DNA of 42,412 nucleotides, taken from positions 4,917,741 to 4,960,152 of the forward strand of contig JAHNZQ020000308.1 in assembly GCA_019155205.2 (NCBI GenBank), read 5' to 3'. The notes under the pieces were generated by a model. It searched no databases and was not told the DNA's origin. It was given only the letters and a program-made list of their open reading frames with translations. This DNA is from Gracilaria vermiculophylla (lineage: Eukaryota; Rhodophyta; Florideophyceae; Gracilariales; Gracilariaceae). Position 1 is the first letter of the stretch, and each line of letters starts with the position of its first letter. The position numbers were made by a program, and so were the translations under genes. Below are positions 28,456 to 37,734 of the stretch, in pieces.

Positions 28456-31400
28456 CCCCGCCGCCGTCGCCGGCCGCGCCGCCCGCCGCCCCTGCCGCGC
28501 TCGCGCGAATCGTCCTCATCGCCGGCTTCGAGACCTTCAACCTCGCCACCTACAGCGCCGCCAGCGCCGCGCTGCGCCCGCTCGGCGTCGCGCTCGACGT
28601 CTTCACGGAGCGCCACATCCACGCCCGCAGCCACCATCTGCAGCGCGCCCTCAGCCGCGCCGACGTCGCCTTCTGCAGCCTCTTGTTCGACTATGACCAC
28701 GTCGAGTGGCTCGCCCCCCATCTCGCCCACCCGCCGCTCGTGTTCGTGTTTGAAAGCGCCCTGGAGCTCATGGCGCACACGCGCGTCGGCTCCTTCCAGC
28801 TCAGCAACCGCTCCGCCACCACCGCAGCCATGCCCGCACCAGTCAAGCTCGTGCTCCAAAAGCTGCGCATCGTCGGCCGCGAGGAGGACAAGCTCGCCGC
28901 CTACCTCGCCCTGCTCAAAAACGCTCCCTCCTTTCTCAAGCTCATCCCGGGCAAGAGGGTGCGCGACCTGCGAAACTGGCTGTCCGTGTACTCCTACTGG
29001 AACGCCGGCGGTGTGCACAACATTGTCTCCATGTGTAAATATATCGTGCACCAGGTGCTGCACCGGCAGTTACCCGCCGCCCAGCCCGTTCCAACCCCCT
29101 TGCTCGTCCCCAACGTCGGCCTGCTTCACCCTGACTGCCACCGCTTCTTTGAGCACCCGGCGCAGTACCTCCAATGGTACCTCGACCGCTTTCCGCAGCG
29201 CAGCTCGCTACCGCGCGTCGCTGTGCTGCTCTACCGAAAGCATGTCGTGTCCGCCTTGCACTACATTCCTCACCTCATTACACACATGGAACAGCAAGGG
29301 CTCGTTCCGGTCCCAATCTTCATCACGGGTGTCGAGGCGCACATCGTCGTTCGCGACTATCTCACCTCTCACTCCAAGGAAGAAGCGCGCTCCAGAGGAG
29401 ACCGCATCTACGGCAGTCATCGCAGAGGCAAGACCGCTCTCGTCGACGCCGTCGTGTCCACCATCGGCTTTCCCTTGGTGGGTGGGCCGGCCGGCTCCAT
29501 GGCGGGCGCGCGAAACGCCCACGTCGGCAAGACCATTCTGCAGCAAATGAATGTGCCGTACATCATCGCTGCTCCCCTTCTCATTCAGGACTTGAGAACG
29601 TGGCACGAGAAAGGCGTCGCTGGGCTGCAATCGGTCGTGCTCTACAGCCTGCCCGAACTCGACGGCGCCATCGACACCGTGTGCATCGGCGGGCTCGTGG
29701 GAGACCGCATTTACCTCGTCAAGGATCGCATCAGGCGCATGACGGGCCGTCTGCACAAATGGATCTCGTTGCGCAAGAAGCCCAATCGTGACAAGCGCGT
29801 CGCAATCATCGTGTACGGCTTCCCACCTTCTGTGGGCGCCACGGCCACTGCGGCGTTGCTCAATGTGCCCAAATCGCTGTGCAACATTCTGCGGCGCCTT
29901 CACGAGGAGGGGTACGATGTTGGCGATGGGCATGCAAAGTCTCCTGAGCAGATTCTGCACCTGGTCAAGCAGAACGATCAAGTGCTGCAAGGCGGCTGTC
30001 TCAGCGGCAAGTCCGCGAGAGAGGCTTTCGAAAGCACAACGAGGGTGCCGTCGTCGGACCTTCGCAGCTGGATGGGCCTCCGAAACACGAGGCGAATCGA
30101 GTCTGCGTGGAACGGTGATCTTGGGTCCTCGAGCAACATCAAGACCATTGAACAAACGCATCTGTTGGGAGGGGTGAGCTTTGGAAATGTGTGGATCGGT
30201 GTGCAGCCGCCACTGGGAATAGTCGGGGACCCCATGAGGATGATGTTTGACAGAGATCTGGCGCCGCACCCCCAGTACGCCGCGTTCTACAGATGGGTGG
30301 AAGAGCGTTTTTGCGCCGATGCCATGATCCACGTCGGTACCCATGGCACGTACGAGTGGCTGCCTGGGAATGCGCTGGGGAACACAAAAGACAGCTGGTC
30401 TGACATTTTCGTGGGCAACGTTCCCAACCTGTACGTTTATGCGGCGAATAACCCAAGCGAGGGCTCGCTCGCCAAGAGACGCGGCTACGCCACGATTGTG
30501 TCTCACAATGTGCCGCCGTACGGGCGCGCGGCGCTGTACGGCCAGCTGGAAGAGATGAAAAACCTCGTGTGGCAGTTCAACGAGACGAAGCAAATGGGCA
30601 ACGTGGAGGAGAGGCTGGCGGAGATCCGCGAGCTGCTCGAGGAGAAGCTTGTTTCGTCCGGGCTGAACGTTGACCTGGGCGTGGACCTCACGCAGCGCAT
30701 TGGCGACACGGAGCTGATCGGGAGCATTTCGTTGTATCTCAAGACACTGGAGTCGCGCCTGTTTTCTTCAGGGCTTCACGTGCTCGGGCAAAAGCCTTCG
30801 CACGACGAGGCGGTCGGCTACGTGGAGGCGATCGTGGGCGAAGAGCCCGAGAGCGTTGGGGAGGAAGAGCGGCTTCCGCTTGCGCGGGCGATCGTGGCGG
30901 CGGCGATGGGGGACCCGTCTGCGGCGGGCGGCGAATCGTGGACGTCGTTTGATTGCTGCAAACACGCGCACTTGAGCTGCGTGAAGAAGGCGACGGAACT
31001 GCTGCCGAGGCTGCTGGAAACGGGGCGCGAATTGGAGGGCATTGTTCGAGGGCTGAACGGGGAGTACATCGAGGCGGTGCCCGGGGGCGACGTGCTGCGC
31101 GACGGCGCGGGCGTGCTGCCGACGGGCGCCAACATTCACGCGCTGGACCCGTACCGACTGCCGTCGCCTGCGGCGTACGAGATCGGGAGAGCGACCAGCG
31201 AGCGCATCATTCGGGTGCACAGGGAGGCCAACGGCGGGCGGTACCCCGAGACGGTGGCGGTGCCTCTGTGGGGCCTGGACAACATCAAGACGAAGGGGGA
31301 GTCGGTGGGGATGGCGCTGGGGTTCATCGGGGCGCGGCCGGTGCTGGACGCGACCGGGCGCGTGGTGCGCTTCGAGCTGATCGCGTTGGAGGAGCTGGGG

Positions 31401-32303
31401 CGGCCGCGAATCGACGTGCTGCTCAACCTGAGCGGCATTTTCCGGGACTCGTTCGAGCACGTGGTGGAGCTGCTGGACGACGTGTGCCGGCGCGCGGCGG
31501 GCGTGGACGAGGGCGCGGACGCCAACTTTGTGCGCAAGCACGCGCTGCGGGCGGCGGCGGCGGCGGCGGCGGAGGGCGAGAGCGGGGTGGACGCGGCGGC
31601 GCGCATCTTCTCCAACGCGCGCGGCGCGTACGGGTCGATGGTGAACGAGCTGGTGAGCGCGTCGTCGTGGGAGAGCGGCGACGAGCTGGGCGAGACGTTT
31701 GTGCAGCGCAACGCGTTTGTGTACGGGCGCGGGGTGGGCGGGCGGCGCGACGGCGCGGCGCTGCGGCGGGTGCTGGCGACGACGAGCCGCGTGGCGCAGC
31801 TGGTGGACAGCGTGGAGTACGGGCTGGGCGACATCCAGGAGTACTACGCCAACACGGGGGCGCTGGTGCGCGCGGCGCGCTCGCACAGCGGGGACGAGGG
31901 CGTGCGCGCCAGCGTGGTGGAGGCGTTCGGCGCGGCGCGCGACGGCGGGCGCGGGCGCGAGCCGCGCGACGCCGAGCAGGTGCTGCGGCTGGAGGTGCGC
32001 ACGCGGCTGCTCAACCCCGCGTGGGCGGCGCAGATGGTGCGCAACGGCGCCGGCGGGGCGTTCGAGGTGTCGTCGCGCATGACGGCGCTGGTCGGGTGGG
32101 GCGGCACGGCCGGCTTTGGCGACGACTTTATGTTTGAGCAGGCGGCGCAGCGGTACGTGTTTGACGACGACAACAGCACGCGGCTGCGCAAGAGTTCGCC
32201 AGAGGCGTACAGGTAAGTGAGTGCGAGTGCGCGTGCGCGTGCGCGTGCGCGTGCGCGTGTGTGTGAGTGTTGTGGTTGCTGAATCTGACTGTGATGATGT
32301 TGC

Positions 32304-32345
<42 letters not shown>

Positions 32346-32505
32346 GTGTGTGGCGGCGCGTTGCAGAAACATCTTGTGGAGGCTGTTGGAAGCTGCCGGT
32401 CGCGGCATATGGAGCGACGCGGACGAGCAGGTGCTGCAGAGGCTGCGGGAGGAGCTGGAGGACGTGGACTCGGAGCTGGAGGGCGTAGGCACATACAATA
32501 GATAG
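28290..32505 (+). CDS. chlH: Mg-protoporphyrin IX chelatase subunit H (two exons, 1,353 residues)
   Basis: Coding sequence join(28290..32212, 32367..32505). ChlH is the porphyrin-binding subunit of the ChlI-ChlD-ChlH complex that inserts Mg2+ into protoporphyrin IX, the first committed step of chlorophyll synthesis in the plastid. Residues 1-70 form an Arg/Ser/Pro-rich extension with a poly-proline run encoded by CCG repeats, probably the plastid-targeting presequence. The mature part opens with IVLIAGFETFN. Family landmarks include GPAGSMAGARNAHVGK, MNVPYIIAAPLLIQDL and IVYGFPPSVGATATAALLN. The cobaltochelatase-type core HVGTHGTYEWLPGN (681-694) and NLSGIFRDSFEHVV follow. The last exon supplies the conserved C-terminus (RNILWRLLEAAGRGIW then WSDADEQVLQRLRE). 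Without splicing, the frame would stop three bases after the donor and lose 45 residues. Total length matches ChlH. Confidence 0.96.
32213..32366 (+). other. chlH: intron of chlH, filled with microsatellites
   Basis: The 154-base intron has a donor AG|GTAAGTG and an acceptor GCGTTGCAG|AA, splitting an Arg codon. Splicing restores the conserved ChlH C-terminus exactly. Most of the intron is simple repeat: GTGCGC units at about 32,228-32,264 and an uninterrupted TTG/GTT run at about 32,304-32,345. The GTT-rich strand also provides the pyrimidine-poor but T-rich 3' part. Confidence 0.9.
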
Positions 32506-32704
32506 AGAGAGAGGGGCGGTGGTCAAAAGTTGTGTGTTTGTACTTTTTAAGGTGTGAAGAGAGAGTTGTTTGATGTTGCAAAAGGGTTGAAGATTTGCAT
32601 CACTTGGCGGCGTCAACGTTGGGGTTGTGTGCCTTTTGGCTCAAGTAGGCAACGCAAGAGGGCGCAGGTTGGGCGCAGGTTGGGGCGCGGGCAAAAGCGG
32701 GCGC

Positions 32705-33118
32705 TCAGATCCAGCGCTTGCGGCGGAAGAAGGCGAGCTGCAGCAGCACGAGCAGCAGCACGAGCGCCCAGAAGGCGGCGTAGCTCCAGCGGCCGTTGAG
32801 CTCGGGCATGTGGCGGAAGTTCATGCCCTCGATGCCGGCCAGGAAGGTGAGCGGCACGAACATGGTGGTGACGACGGCCAGCGTCTGCATGGTCTCCTGC
32901 ATGCGGTTGTTGTGCACGGCCAGCAGCACCTCGAGCAGCGCGTGCGTGCCGTCGCGCACGCCGGCCAGCAGCTCGGCGCTCTGCGCGCAGTGCAGGCGCG
33001 CCACGGCCAGCGCGGCGGCGCCGGCGGCGGCGGCGGCTTCGGCGGCATCGGCGGCGACGGCGTCGGCGTGGGCGTCGGCGTGGGCGTGGGCGTCGTCGCG
33101 GGCGCGGGCGTGGGCGTC

Positions 33119-33158
<40 letters not shown>

Positions 33159-34027
33159 AGGGCGTGCGGGTCGGCGGCGTCGTGGTGGTGGTCGTCGTCG
33201 GCGGCGGCGGCCAGCAGCGGGCGCGCGGCGTGGCAGGCGCGGCGCAGCGCGGCGGCGGCGCGGCGGATGGCCCACACGCGGTGCGCGACGGCGTCGGGGG
33301 CGGCGGCGGGGCGCAGCAGCGTGGCGGCGTGCTCCAGGTCGTCGAGCTCGGCGAGCGTGGCGCGCGCGGCGCGCAGCAGCGCGTCGCACAGCGCGGCGGC
33401 GGCGGCGCGCACGCCGTCGCGCACGGCGGCGGCGCGCGCGCGCGCGGCCAGGCGCGCGGCGCGCGGCGCGCACGTGACGAGCACGTCGGCGCGCGCGGCG
33501 AGCAGCAGGCGGTGCGGCGCGGCGGCGCGCGCGGCCGGCGGCACCTCCACGTGCGCCAGCAGCGGCGCGCTGCGCAGCGCGCCGCACACGGCGTGGCGGC
33601 GCGGCGGCGGCAGGCGGTACAGCGCCAGCACGGCCGGCAGCGCGTGCTGCAGCCGCGCGTCCAGCGCCACCCACAGCGGCGGCGGCGGCGCGCGCCGCAG
33701 CAGCTCGCGCAGCGGCAGCGCCACCGGCTCGCCCCCCCCCGCCCCCAGCACCGTGCAGTACGCCACGTCCTCGTCGCGCGGCAGCGGCGGCGGCGGCGGC
33801 GCGTGCGGCGGCGGCGCCGCGTGCGGCGGCGGCGGCGTGCGCCACGGCCACAGCGGCGGCGCAGGCGGCGGTGGCGGCGACGGCGGCGACGGCGACGGCG
33901 GCGACGGCGGCGACGGCGGCGACGACGCGCACGAGGACGACGGCGACGACGGCGGCGACGGCGGCGCCAGCGTGCCGTACAGGCGGGGGCGCGCGCGGCG
34001 CGCGCGGCGCGCGCGGCGGTCGGCCAT
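32705..34027 (-). CDS. CorA/MIT-type Mg2+ transporter, 440 residues
   Basis: The C-terminus is typical of the CorA superfamily. A first transmembrane helix, VVTTMFVPLTFLAGIEGMNF, carries the selectivity motif G-M-N. A short loop follows, then a second helix YAAFWALVLLLVLLQLAFF ending in RRKRWI. Before that comes the long stalk helix (TMQTLAVVTTM), preceded by HNNRMQETMQ. CorA channels form pentamers for Mg2+ (sometimes Co2+, Ni2+ or Zn2+) uptake. The N-terminus (residues about 20-85) is Pro/Ser-rich, and residues about 282-339 are a low-complexity run (ARARARARARADAHARARDD and poly-Ala) from hexanucleotide repeats inside the cytosolic helical region. The start is the Met beginning MADRRARRARRARP; an open extension upstream overlaps the AMPK-gamma gene and is not credible. 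It converges on chlH, 199 bases from its stop. Confidence 0.82.
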
Positions 34028-34141
34028 GCAGCGGCAGCGGCGGCGGCGGCGCGGTGAAGGGCACACAGGCGCGGGGGGCACGCAGGCAGCGGGCGGGTGA
34101 CAGAGGGCGCGCGCAAAAAGAAGGCGAGAGCGCGCGGTGGC

Positions 34142-34264
34142 GGCGGCGGCGTTTAAAACGGCGGCCGCAACAAGCGCCGCGGGTGGCGCGCGGCGACGAC
34201 GCGCGCCGACGCGGGGGTGCTCGAGCTCAGAGACGCGGCGGTGCTCGAGCTCAGAGACGCGGCG
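34142..34264. repeat. decayed tandem copy of the AMPK-gamma gene's last 100 bp, with a 24-bp perfect tandem
   Basis: The segment 34,142-34,240 matches 34,261-34,358, the 3' end of the AMPK-gamma-like coding sequence, at an offset of 118-119 bases; it even retains a stop-like TTTTAA where the gene has TTTTGA. One base is inserted or deleted relative to the gene, so the copy is out of frame. Within it, a 24-bp unit starting GTGCTCGAGCTCAGAGACGC occurs twice perfectly (34,217-34,240 and 34,241-34,264). A third time, with two differences, it occurs in the coding copy (34,335-34,358). Confidence 0.7.
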
Positions 34265-34271
34265 GCGGCGC

Positions 34272-35249
34272 TCAAAACGGCGGCAGCAAGAAGCGCAGCA
34301 GGTGGCGCAGGCCGATGACGCCGACGACGCGGCGGTGCTCGAGCACAAAGACGCGGCGGCAGCCGTCGCGCAGCATGGCCAGCACGTGGCGCAGCGAGTC
34401 GTCGCGCGAGCACACGCGCGCGCGGTGCATGAAGGCGCCCACGTGCGCGGCGGGCAGCGGGGCGGCGGCGGCGGCGGCGGCCACGACGGCGGCGCCCAGC
34501 AGCTCGGCGTCCAGCACGCCCACGACGGCGCCGTCGGCGGCGACGACGGGCAGCGAGTCGAGGCGGCGCTCGAGCATGAGGCGCGCGGCCAGGTCGACGC
34601 GCATGCGCGGCGCGGCGCTGAGCACGTGGTGGAAGCGGCCCACGCGCGCGGCGCGCACGGACAGGCGCAGCCACGCGGCGCGGCGGAAGCGCGGCTGCAG
34701 CAGCGCCACCAGCCGCTCGGCCAGCAGCCAGTGCAGCGGCTCGCCGCGGTGCATGACGGCCAGCGGCGGCGCGCCGCTGCGCGCCAGCAGCCGCGCCGCC
34801 GCCAGCTGCGGCGCGTCCGCCGACACGCGCGCCAGCGGCTGCGCCGCCGCGCGCGCCAGCAGCTCGCGCAGCGGCGCGCGCAGCAGCGCCGGCTGCGCCG
34901 CCGCGTGCAGCGCCGTCGCCAGCGTCAGCATGGCGCGCAGCTCGCCGTCGTGCAGCACGGCCGCGGCGCGCACGTCTGCCATTCGCGGGGGGGGGAGCGC
35001 AGCGGAGCGCGCGCGTCAGTCAGCGCCGCCGTCGCCGCCGCCGTCGCCGTCGCGCCGCGCCGCGCGCGCCGCAGGGAAGCGCGCACGCACCGTTGTCGCC
35101 CAGCGAGCGCAACGCGCTCAGCGCGTCCACGCGCGCGTCCACGATCAGCACGCGCGACTGCGCCGGCACCAGCCGGTGCACCGCGTGCGTCGCCAGGTGC
35201 CGCTGCAGCTCCTCGCGCGCCGTCAGCAGCAGCGCGTGCGCGTGCGCGT

Positions 35250-35281
<32 letters not shown>

Positions 35282-35336
35282 TCGTCCTCGCCGCTGCCGC
35301 CGCCGTCCGCGCCGTCGTCGCCGCCGTCGCGCGCGC

Positions 35337-35373
<37 letters not shown>

Positions 35374-35565
35374 TGCCGCCGCCGCGCCGCCCGCCGCGCC
35401 CACGCGCGCGTACGCGCCGCCGCCGTCCTCCACGTCCATGGCGTCGTCGCTGGCGGCTGCCGCCATGTGCGCTGCCCGCTGCTGGCTGCTTGCTGCTGCT
35501 GCCGCTGCTGCTGCCGCTGCTGCCGCCGCACCGACGCCGCCGCGCCGCACCGCCGCGCGCCGCAT
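34272..35565 (-). CDS. AMPK gamma/SNF4-like protein with four CBS motifs (two exons, 392 residues)
   Basis: Coding sequence complement(join(34272..34975, 35091..35565)). Splicing the 115-base intron joins LIVDARVDALSALRSLGDN to DVRAAAVLHDGELRAMLTL, restoring the first CBS motif in register with AMPK gamma subunits. Four motifs follow: CBS1 near residues 115-180; CBS2 with the segment ARLLARSGAPPLAVMHRG; CBS3 with MLERRLDSLPVVAADGAVVG; CBS4 with LRDGCRRVFVLEHRRVVGVI, ending RHLLRFLLPPF. AMPK/SNF1 gamma binds AMP, ADP or ATP and sets kinase activity. The aspartates that contact nucleotide ribose in CBS1 and CBS4 of mammalian gamma are not evident here (LTLATALH and GLRHLLRF), while CBS3 has VLDAELL. 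The N-terminal 110 residues are Ala/Gly/Asp-rich. The first ATG is used; a later Met at about 35,466 is possible. A four-CBS protein other than SNF4 is the alternative. Confidence 0.75.
34976..35090 (-). other. intron of the AMPK-gamma-like gene
   Basis: The 115-base intron has donor AACG|GTGCGTGC and acceptor AATGGCAG|ACG. A good branch-point-like GCTGACTGAC lies about 40 bases before the acceptor, followed by a C-run. Splicing keeps the frame and joins the two halves of the first CBS motif. Confidence 0.75.
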
Positions 35566-35635
35566 CGCTCAAATACCCCAAAAAAACGCCCTGCCGAAAC
35601 CGCCCCGTCAGCCGCACTTTTACCGCGCGCGCCGT

Positions 35636-36922
35636 TCACCGCCCCTCCTGCCGCGCCACCGCCACCGCCGCCGCCTCCGCCGCCTCCGCCGCCTCCGCCG
35701 CCTGCGCCTGCGCCGCCGCCTGCACCTGCGCCTGCGCCTGCGCCTGCGCCTGCGCCTGCGCCTGCGCCTGCGCGCCGCGCCGCGCACGCCCGCGCCGCGC
35801 CCGCGCGCGCCCGCGCGCGCCGCGCCGCGCGCTGGCCACCGCCGCGTCCCCAAACGTCTCCACGTCCGTGCGCCGGCGCTGCGCCGCGTTGCGCTCGCCG
35901 CGCATCTCCTTCTCCGGCACCAGCTCGTCGAAGAAGCTCTTCTGCCGGTCGTACAGCGGCGCCACCGCCGCGCGCTGCGCCGGCCGCTGCAGCCGCTCGT
36001 TGCTCCCCTCAAAGTCAAAGTCCTCGTCGGGGATGAGCGGCGCCGCCCCACCGCCTGCGCCGCCGCCGCCGCCGCGCCGCCGTGTGCGCACGCGCCGCGC
36101 CTGCGCCCCGCCGCGTCGCGCGCGCCCCGCCGCCGCCGCCGCCCCGTTGGGCTGCTGCGCCTGCACCGCCGCCGCCGCCGGCTGCGCTGGCGGCTGCGCT
36201 GGCGGCTGCGCCGACGGCTGCTCGCCGCGCCGTTCCCCACGCGCCGCCGCCGCCGCGCCTGGCGGCGAGCTTGGCGCCGCCGCGCACTGCTGCGCCTGCT
36301 GCGTCAACGGCGCGGCCGCCGCGCCGCGCGCCGCTTGGCGCAGCGTGGGCGGCGGCCCCCACGCGCGAGGCGCGGGAACGCGCGGCGCCGCCGGCTGCGG
36401 CGGCGCCGCCGCCGCCGCCGCCGCCGCCGAGCGCGCGCGCGTCACAGCCTTGGCAGCCGCCGCCTCCGGTGGCGCCGGTGGCGCCGGTGGCGCCGGTGGC
36501 GCCGGTGGCGCCGGTAGCGCCTGCGGGCGCAGCGGCGGCTGCGCCGTCGGCTGCGCCGGCCGCGGTGGCGGCGCCGGCCGCGGAGGCTGCGCCGGCTGCG
36601 CCGCCGCCACGGGCGCCGCCGCCGAGTCGAGGAACTGCAGGTCGCTGATGTCGGCGCCATGAAACACAATGTACGAAAACACGCGGTCGGACGGCTGCAC
36701 GGGGCCGGCGGCGCGCGGGCGGCCCTCCGTGCCGAACGAGCGCACGTCCTTGAGCGCCACCGTGGACGCGTTGGTGTCGATGGTGTAGAGCGTGCCCACG
36801 TAGCGGATGGCCGACTTGGAGATGAGCGAGATGCGCGACCCGACGTACGGCAGCTTGCGCGCCGTCGCCGCGCCCGGCTGCGTCGACGGCGGCTGCGCCG
36901 CCTGCTGCGGCTGCGTGGCCAT
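35636..36922 (-). CDS. LSM14/RAP55/SCD6-family mRNP protein, 428 residues
   Basis: The full domain set of LSM14/SCD6 is visible. An N-terminal LSm domain (residues about 25-97) reads [20 protein letters not shown] and ends in the family's [10 protein letters not shown]. Near residues 298-310 is the FDF motif [13 protein letters not shown]. Then come the FFD box [14 protein letters not shown] (about 322-336) and the TFG box [13 protein letters not shown] (about 346-358). In between and after are Ala/Pro/Gln-rich low-complexity runs, an Arg-rich [14 protein letters not shown] patch and an (AQ)n tail. These proteins repress translation, bind decapping factors (DDX6, Dcp2, EDC4) and build P-bodies. 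The start is the Met of [11 protein letters not shown], directly before the LSm domain; longer upstream frames run through minisatellite DNA. Its stop lies only 70 bases from the AMPK-gamma start on the same strand. Confidence 0.93.
   Translation of the reverse strand: MATQPQQAAQPPSTQPGAATARKLPYVGSRISLISKSAIRYVGTLYTIDTNASTVALKDVRSFGTEGRPRAAGPVQPSDRVFSYIVFHGADISDLQFLDSAAAPVAAAQPAQPPRPAPPPRPAQPTAQPPLRPQALPAPPAPPAPPAPPAPPEAAAAKAVTRARSAAAAAAAAPPQPAAPRVPAPRAWGPPPTLRQAARGAAAAPLTQQAQQCAAAPSSPPGAAAAARGERRGEQPSAQPPAQPPAQPAAAAVQAQQPNGAAAAAGRARRGGAQARRVRTRRRGGGGGAGGGAAPLIPDEDFDFEGSNERLQRPAQRAAVAPLYDRQKSFFDELVPEKEMRGERNAAQRRRTDVETFGDAAVASARRGARGRARARRGRARRGAQAQAQAQAQAQAQAQVQAAAQAQAAEAAEAAEAAAVAVARQEGR
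35733..35772. repeat. (GCCTGC)n hexanucleotide repeat in the SCD6-like gene
   Basis: Seven or so repeats of GCCTGC encode an alternating Ala-Gln tail near the C-terminus of the LSM14/SCD6-like protein. It is flanked by GCC/TCC triplet repeats that encode Ala/Glu runs. Confidence 0.75.
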
Positions 36923-36993
36923 GCGCGAGCGGGTGCCGGTGGCGCAACAGCGCTGGCGCAACAGCGCTGGCGGTGGTGGTGGCAACGACAAAC

Positions 36994-36994
<1 letters not shown>

Positions 36995-37025
<31 letters not shown>
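36995..37025. repeat. (CGA)n trinucleotide repeat
   Basis: Ten uninterrupted CGA/GAC units lie 73 bases upstream of the SCD6-like start on the minus strand, probably in the leader of that gene. Confidence 0.8.
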
Positions 37026-37198
37026 AACCAACACGACGACCAAGACGACGACCAAGACCGCGGGCGGCGGAGGCGTCCACAACCGCAACGCACAGCGACG
37101 GCGCCGGGCAAGTGGCGCGCGCGGCGTCGTCGCGCGCCCCACCCCAAACCAAAACAACAAAATGGCGCGCATCGCAGCGCCGCTGTTTCGGCCCCGCC

Positions 37199-37334
37199 GC
37201 GTGGCCACCATGCCTGCGTGGCCACCGCGCCCGCGTGTCCACTCTGCACGCGTGGCCACCGCGCGCCCGTGCCCACCGCGCGTGTGTGGTCCACGCGCAC
37301 GCGTGGCCCACGCCCCCCGCGTGGCCACGCACAG
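37199..37334. repeat. 17-bp minisatellite, eight units, in a bidirectional promoter
   Basis: Eight diverged head-to-tail units with consensus GCGTGGCCACCGCGCCC. The best conserved part is the palindromic GTGGCCAC. The period of 17 is kept throughout units 1-7; the eighth is shifted by one base. It lies about midway between the SCD6 and PFK starts. Confidence 0.75.
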
Positions 37335-37734
37335 CGCGTCGCCAGCTCGTACGTCGTGGAGCACGCGCCGTTGTCCCGTGTGTCTCGTGTGCGTCACGCT
37401 CACAACACATCACTGGGCCTGGTGCTACTAACAACGACGTCGCTGCGCGCGCAGTTGAAAGCGTTAGGAGCCTCCCCTCGCATTGCGCCTGCTGCCGCCG
37501 CCGCCGCCGCCGCCCAAGCGGACTGCCGCCGCCGTTGCCGCCGCTGCTGCCGCCACTGCCGCCGTTGCCGCCGCCGCTGCCGCCTCTGCCGCCGCTGCCG
37601 CCGCTGCCGCCACCGACGCCACCGCCGCCACCGCCGCCACCGCAGCAGCGGCTGCCTCCCGCGCAGCACGCGCAACACGCGCAACACGCGCTGCCCACCG
37701 CACAAAAGCCGCCACCGCCCTCCCCCGTGCCACA

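Larger units (their letters stand above)
36923..37734. other. bidirectional promoter region between SCD6-like and PFK genes
   Basis: 812 bases separate the two divergent starts. The region holds a (CGA)n tract (36,995-37,025) about 75 bases from the SCD6 start, a 17-bp minisatellite (37,199-37,334), and triplet repeats of GCC/CCG type (37,490-37,640) just before PFK, probably in its leader. The sequence around the ATG at 37,735 is CACAATG. Frames crossing this region are composition-driven. Confidence 0.5.

Noticed and set aside
30768..32498. 576-codon minus-strand frame opposite chlH
   Set aside because: It is antisense to the strongly conserved ChlH C-terminus and encodes His/Arg/Pro-rich noise caused by GC-rich third positions.
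32821..34116. alternative long frames on both strands over the CorA-like gene
   Set aside because: Only the frame ending at 32,705 shows the GMN motif and two C-terminal membrane helices; the others are shadows.
34028..34348. 107-residue N-terminal extension of the CorA-like protein
   Set aside because: It would run through the decayed copy of the AMPK-gamma end and into the AMPK-gamma coding region; the Met at 34,027 is the sensible start.
37199..37334. CRISPR-like spaced repeat
   Set aside because: The units are directly adjacent without unique spacers, and the host is a eukaryote; it is a minisatellite.
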